The notes under the pieces were generated by a model, which was not told the origin of the DNA, searched no databases, and saw only the letters and a program-made list of their open reading frames with translations. From positions 1 through 9,657 of the forward strand of contig CAZZAO010000168.1 of the NCBI GenBank assembly GCA_964652205.1: a stretch of 9,657 bases of DNA, in the 5' to 3' direction. This document shows positions 6,917 to 9,657 of the stretch, piece after piece (position 1 is the stretch's first letter; each line of letters begins with the position of its first letter). Both the position numbers and the translations under genes were made by a program. This DNA comes from ZC4RG36 sp964652205 (lineage in GTDB: Bacteria > Chloroflexota > Anaerolineae > Aggregatilineales > Phototrophicaceae).

Positions 6917-7980
6917 CCGTCAAAGTCGCCATCGTCGGCGCAAGCTTCGCCCGACAGGCCATGCTCCCGGCCTTCCGTACTATTCCCGATGTCGAAGTTG
7001 TCGCCATTGCCAGCGCGCGGCTGGCGAGCGCGCAGTCGGCGGCGGCAGATTTCGGCGTGCCGAATGCCTACGACGACTGGCAGGCGATGATCGCCAGCCA
7101 TCCGGTCGATCTGGTCTGCGTCGTCACGCCGACCGTCTATCACGCGCCGATCACGCTGGCGGCGCTCGATGCCGGGGCCAATGTGCTGTGCGAGAAACCG
7201 ACTGCCATGAACGCCGCTGAAGCGCGGACGATGCTGTATCGTGCGGAAGGGCTGCATCGTATTCACATGATCGACCACGAGCTGCGTTTCAACCCGACGC
7301 GACGTAAGCTCAAGGCGCTCATCGACAGCGGCTACATCGGCAAGGTGCGGCATATCCAGATCGTCAATATCTCGCCAGGCAACGGCGACCCGGCCTCGCG
7401 CGTCAAAACCGACTGGCTCTCCGATGCCGCGATGGGCGGGGGGCGGCTCGGCGCGAACGGCTCACATCAGCTCGACCTGCTGCGCTGGTGGCTTGGCGAC
7501 ATCGGCGCAATCACCGGCCACGTCGCTACGATGGTGGCGCAGCGCACCGACAAAAATACCGGCGAACCGTGGACGGCGACCGCCGACGATGAAGTGAGCT
7601 TCTTCGCCGAGATGAAGAATGGCGCGCTGGCAACGGTCGTCCTGAGCGGCGCAGCGCGGCATGGAGCCGGGAATTACGTTCAGATTTTCGGCAGCGAAGG
7701 CACGATCCTGCTGTCGAACGACGACGAGAAGCTGCGCGTCGCCAGAGCCGGTGAGGACTTTCAGGACATGAGCCAGACTGACCCGAATGCCAGCTTGCCG
7801 GGGATCGGCAAGGGCATCTGGAACGTCTCGTTTGTCGCGCTGGCGAATGAGCTGATCGGCGCGATCCGCGAGCGGCGGCCTCTGCGCGAAGGCGCGACCT
7901 TCGCCGATGGCCTCAAGACGCAGGAAGCCATCGACGCCGTCAAGCAGTCGTGGGCCGAGCGCCGCTGGATCAACCTGTAA
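6913..7980 (+). CDS. Gfo/Idh/MocA family NAD(P)-dependent oxidoreductase (second copy)
   Basis: A 355-residue protein starting with GTG, which overlaps the preceding TGA (GTGA); GAGGG at 6903-6907 supports it. The Rossmann domain begins VKVAIVGASFARQAMLPAF (3-21), followed by IASARLASAQSAAADFGV (32-49). The latter has a basic R36 and no acidic residue at the end of strand 2, so NADP is possible. CEKP is at 93-96 with the conserved K95. The C-terminal domain has GGGRLGANGSHQLDLLRWW (175-193), the family's catalytic block with H185 and D188. This is the standard glycosyl/inositol dehydrogenase arrangement. Coupling to the barrel protein suggests both act on the same sugar-derived substrate in the cytoplasm; the reaction is not determinable. 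Confidence 0.94.
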   Translation: MTVKVAIVGASFARQAMLPAFRTIPDVEVVAIASARLASAQSAAADFGVPNAYDDWQAMIASHPVDLVCVVTPTVYHAPITLAALDAGANVLCEKPTAMNAAEARTMLYRAEGLHRIHMIDHELRFNPTRRKLKALIDSGYIGKVRHIQIVNISPGNGDPASRVKTDWLSDAAMGGGRLGANGSHQLDLLRWWLGDIGAITGHVATMVAQRTDKNTGEPWTATADDEVSFFAEMKNGALATVVLSGAARHGAGNYVQIFGSEGTILLSNDDEKLRVARAGEDFQDMSQTDPNASLPGIGKGIWNVSFVALANELIGAIRERRPLREGATFADGLKTQEAIDAVKQSWAERRWINL

Positions 7981-7984
7981 GGCC

Positions 7985-8093
7985 TTCACCCTGATTCTCG
8001 CGGTGAGCATTGCTGTCATAGAGGCTGTTGAAACGGCAGAGCCGCCGTTCCACGAATCTTTCACCCTCGCCCTGAGCCGCGAAGGGGCGGGGG
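7985..8093 (+). promoter_or_regulatory. Three successive hairpins in the aminotransferase leader
   Basis: The 136-base gap before the aminotransferase holds three stems. TTCACC (7985-7990) pairs with GGTGAG (8002-8007), with one T-G pair. AACGGC (8032-8037) pairs perfectly with GCCGTT (8044-8049). CCCTCGCCCT (8064-8073) pairs with GGGGCGGGGG (8084-8093), ten pairs with two T-G. TTCACCCT occurs twice (7985-7992 and 8060-8067), so the gap may contain partly duplicated dispersed-repeat sequence. None is followed by a T-run. The function is unknown: transcript-end signal, leader control or intergenic repeat. Confidence 0.4.
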
Positions 8094-8104
8094 ATCAGAG
8101 TTTA

Positions 8105-8110
8105 GAGGGA
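8105..8110 (+). promoter_or_regulatory. Ribosome binding site that sets the aminotransferase start
   Basis: GAGGGA lies 6 bases before the ATG at 8117. The reading frame is open back to 7907, inside the preceding oxidoreductase, so this site decides the start: family-like sequence begins only after 8117. Confidence 0.75.
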
Positions 8111-8116
8111 AGTAGA

Positions 8117-9271
8117 ATGAACATTGAAGGTCATCTTTCGCAGCGGACGCAGCGTGTCCGTGGCTCGCTCGGCCAGCAGGTTTCGGTGCCGATTCCGGGG
8201 CTGATTAACCTCGGCAGCGGCACGCCGGACTTTCTGCCACCGCAGCATGTTCTCGACGCCATGCAGAAGGCTATCGCCGACGGCAAGACGCAGTACACGG
8301 CGTGGCGCGGTATCCCCGAACTGCGCGAAGCAATTGCGACCAAGCTGCGCTGCGATAATGCTATCCAGATCAACCCTGAAACCGAGCTGCTCGTCACGTC
8401 CGGCGCGCAGGAAGCGCTGATGGTCACGCTGATGACGCTGCTCGATCCCGGCGATAACGCGCTGATTCCCTCGCCGCACTATGACGAATACGCCCGCGAT
8501 GCCAGCATCCTCGGCGCGACGCTCATTCCGGTCGATACCACGCCGGAGAGCAACTTTACGATTACGGCGGCGCAGCTTGAAGCGGCTATCACGCCGCAGA
8601 CCAGAGCGCTGGTGATCGTCACGCCGAACAACCCGACCGGAACCGTGCTGCCAGAAGCGACGCTGCGCGAGATCGCGCAACTGGCGCAGGAGCGCGATCT
8701 GATCGTCGTCGCCGACGAGATTTACGAGTATTACGTGTTCGACGACGCGAAGCACGTCAGTCTTGCCAGCCTGCCCGGCATGGCCGAGCGGACGATCACC
8801 ATTAACAGCCTGTCCAAGAGCTTCGGCATGACCGGTCTGCGGCTCGGTTTCATCGCCGCGCGGCCAGAACTGATCGATGCCATGCTGCCGTTTCACCACG
8901 CCATGATGATCTGCGCTAACACCGTCACTCAGTACGGCGGCGTGGCGGCGCTGTGCAGCCCGCGCGACTGGTTCCAGCCGATTCTGGCTGAATACGACCG
9001 CCGCCGTCATCGGTGGATGGAGACGCTCGACTCGCTGGCTCTGCCGTACACGCGGCCACAGGGCGCGTACTACGTCTTTGTCGATATTCGCCCGACAGGT
9101 TTGACCAGCGCCGAATTCGTCAGCCGGGCGCGCGATGAAGCGCATCTGGTCTTTCAACCGGGGACGATTGGCGGCGGGGCGGGCGAAGGCGCGGGCGTCA
9201 CTAAAGCGTCGCCTGAATTTGACCGGGGCCTTGAACGTTTCTCGGCATTCATCGGAAAGCTGACAGGCTAA
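8117..9271 (+). CDS. PLP-dependent aminotransferase, class I/II (fold type I)
   Basis: A 384-residue protein that transfers an amino group between an amino acid and a 2-oxoacid using pyridoxal phosphate. Seen in order: GLINLGSGTPDF (28-39), YTAWRGIPELREAIATKL (60-77), SGAQEALMVTLMTLLDPGD (95-113), the HYDEYA stretch (121-126), TPNNPTG (169-175, with the Asn that holds the cofactor), VVADEIYEYYVF (197-208, D200 on the pyridine nitrogen, Y203), and SLSKSFGMTGLRLGF (231-245, with Schiff-base lysine K234 and phosphate-binding R242). The C-terminal block, normally PGxxFG...GxxxxRxSF, reads PGTIGGGAGEGAGVTKASPEF (348-368); the usual arginine that binds the substrate carboxylate is not at its place, with K363 nearest. 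The fold and cofactor chemistry are certain. The amino acid used is unknown, and the odd C-terminus may shift specificity. It follows the oxidoreductase by 136 bases and may be a separate transcript. Confidence 0.93.
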   Translation: MNIEGHLSQRTQRVRGSLGQQVSVPIPGLINLGSGTPDFLPPQHVLDAMQKAIADGKTQYTAWRGIPELREAIATKLRCDNAIQINPETELLVTSGAQEALMVTLMTLLDPGDNALIPSPHYDEYARDASILGATLIPVDTTPESNFTITAAQLEAAITPQTRALVIVTPNNPTGTVLPEATLREIAQLAQERDLIVVADEIYEYYVFDDAKHVSLASLPGMAERTITINSLSKSFGMTGLRLGFIAARPELIDAMLPFHHAMMICANTVTQYGGVAALCSPRDWFQPILAEYDRRRHRWMETLDSLALPYTRPQGAYYVFVDIRPTGLTSAEFVSRARDEAHLVFQPGTIGGGAGEGAGVTKASPEFDRGLERFSAFIGKLTG

Positions 9272-9386
9272 GGCGCAGCGTAAATTAGAGGCCGCCCGCT
9301 GGCAAAATAGACCGATGAACACCAGCACGGGTCAGCGGCGAACCTGTTTGAAGAAACCGTCTATGATCTGGATACGAAGTAAATTA

Positions 9387-9414
9387 TCGGCCCCCAAATG
9401 AACGGATGGGCCGA
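9387..9414 (-). terminator. Candidate terminator for the tRNA gene, between convergent genes
   Basis: TCGGCCC (9387-9393) and GGGCCGA (9408-9414) form a perfect 7-bp stem with a 14-base loop. On the minus strand the stem is followed by TAATTTACTT, a weak T-rich tail, about 60 bases past the tRNA 3' end. On the plus strand no T-run follows. The long loop and broken T-tract make this tentative. Confidence 0.35.
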
Positions 9415-9476
9415 ACAATTCCTCCTCGTGAGGGGAAAACTCGATGGGGAGATAGGCAATGAGCGGTACAGAGCTA

Positions 9477-9548
9477 TGCCCCTGACAGGAATCGAACCTG
9501 TGCCTTCGCCTCCGGAGGGCGACGCTCTATCCTCTGAGCTACAGGGGC
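9477..9548 (-). tRNA. tRNA-Arg, anticodon CCG
   Basis: Read on the minus strand it folds into a full cloverleaf of 72 bases. The acceptor GCCCCTG pairs with CAGGGGC without mismatch, with discriminator A. T8-A9 are followed by D stem GCTC/GAGC with loop AGAGGATA, which includes GG and the A20 typical of arginine tRNAs. The anticodon stem TCGCC/GGCGA holds loop CTCCGGA, giving anticodon CCG, which reads codon CGG. A 4-base variable loop and T stem ACAGG/CCTGT with loop TTCGATT complete it. The 3' CCA is not encoded (TAG follows), so it must be added enzymatically. It is the only RNA gene seen and is transcribed against the upstream protein genes. Confidence 0.97.
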
Positions 9549-9559
9549 TAACACGGAGC

Positions 9560-9588
9560 ATTGTAGCAGCATCTTGTCGGCAGAGCAA
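9560..9588 (-). promoter_or_regulatory. Sigma-70-type promoter of tRNA-Arg
   Basis: On the minus strand TTGCTC (9588-9583) and TACAAT (9565-9560) are separated by exactly 17 bases. The -10 matches the consensus at 5 of 6 positions and the -35 keeps TTG. The -10 ends 11 bases before the tRNA 5' end, leaving room for a start near 9553 and a short leader. The spacing and position fit a housekeeping tRNA promoter well. Confidence 0.6.
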
Positions 9589-9657
9589 GCGATAACTCAA
9601 AGGGACAGGGCAATCGCATCAAAATCGCAGCTCAGGCTATAAAAGGTCATGAGGGTT

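Noticed and set aside
7907..8116. 70-codon N-terminal extension of the aminotransferase
   Set aside because: It would overlap the oxidoreductase by 74 bases, shows no family likeness, and the ATG at 8117 has a good ribosome site.
8102..9328. 408-codon open frame on the minus strand
   Set aside because: It is antisense to the well-supported aminotransferase, Arg-rich and without family-like motifs; a shadow of codon bias.
9280..9386. Direct repeat GTAAATTA at 9280-9287 and 9379-9386
   Set aside because: Eight AT-rich bases twice in an intergenic stretch, with no duplicated flank or element between them; chance is enough.
9272..9476. Possible small gene between aminotransferase and tRNA
   Set aside because: No frame here has a ribosome site with protein-like codon use; apart from the 9387-9414 hairpin I see nothing in it.
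9361..9600. Small protein on the minus strand containing SSEDRASPSGGEG
   Set aside because: This is the familiar false translation of a tRNA gene; the frame crosses the whole tRNA-Arg.

Overview
The window looks like an ordinary chromosomal stretch from a free-living bacterium of fairly high GC content (about 60% by eye). It has compact same-strand gene clusters, start/stop overlaps and clear Shine-Dalgarno sites. A clustered peptide/oligosaccharide-type ABC transporter, Gfo/Idh/MocA oxidoreductases and a glycosidase-like barrel protein resemble carbohydrate loci of Chloroflexota (Anaerolineae-like). That placement rests on gene content and style only and is tentative. I see no phage, insertion sequence, CRISPR or plasmid signal.

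Layout. Positions 1-1628 (+) hold the 3' part of an extended short-chain dehydrogenase/NAD-sugar epimerase, overlapping a Gfo/Idh/MocA oxidoreductase by ATGA. A 186-base leader (1629-1814) carries an orphan, near-perfect Shine-Dalgarno sequence. Positions 1815-3401 encode a family 5 extracellular solute-binding protein interrupted by an in-frame TGA at 3186-3188, with 70 family-like residues continuing in the same frame after it. A 13-bp hairpin (3419-3448) separates it from two DppB/DppC-type permeases (3468-4445, 4458-5402). After a 125-base AT-richer gap come a cytoplasmic glycosidase-like protein with no assigned function (5528-6916) and a second Gfo/Idh/MocA oxidoreductase (6913-7980), overlapping by GTGA. 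A leader with three hairpins (7981-8116) precedes a class I/II PLP aminotransferase (8117-9271). At the right end, convergent to these genes, is tRNA-Arg(CCG) on the minus strand (9477-9548), with a recognisable promoter and a possible terminator.

How the genes may work together. The binding protein and permeases would import an oligosaccharide or peptide-like solute, using ATPase subunits that are not in this window. The barrel protein, the two NAD(P)-dependent oxidoreductases and the epimerase suggest intracellular oxidation/reduction and rearrangement of a sugar or cyclitol. The aminotransferase may belong to the pathway or be an independent gene. The pathway reading is inference from context.

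The points most worth a second look are the nonsense codon in the binding protein, the orphan Shine-Dalgarno in its leader, the hairpin before the permeases, the unassigned barrel protein between transporter and oxidoreductase, and a divergent C-terminal substrate-binding motif in the aminotransferase. I found no clearly new system.
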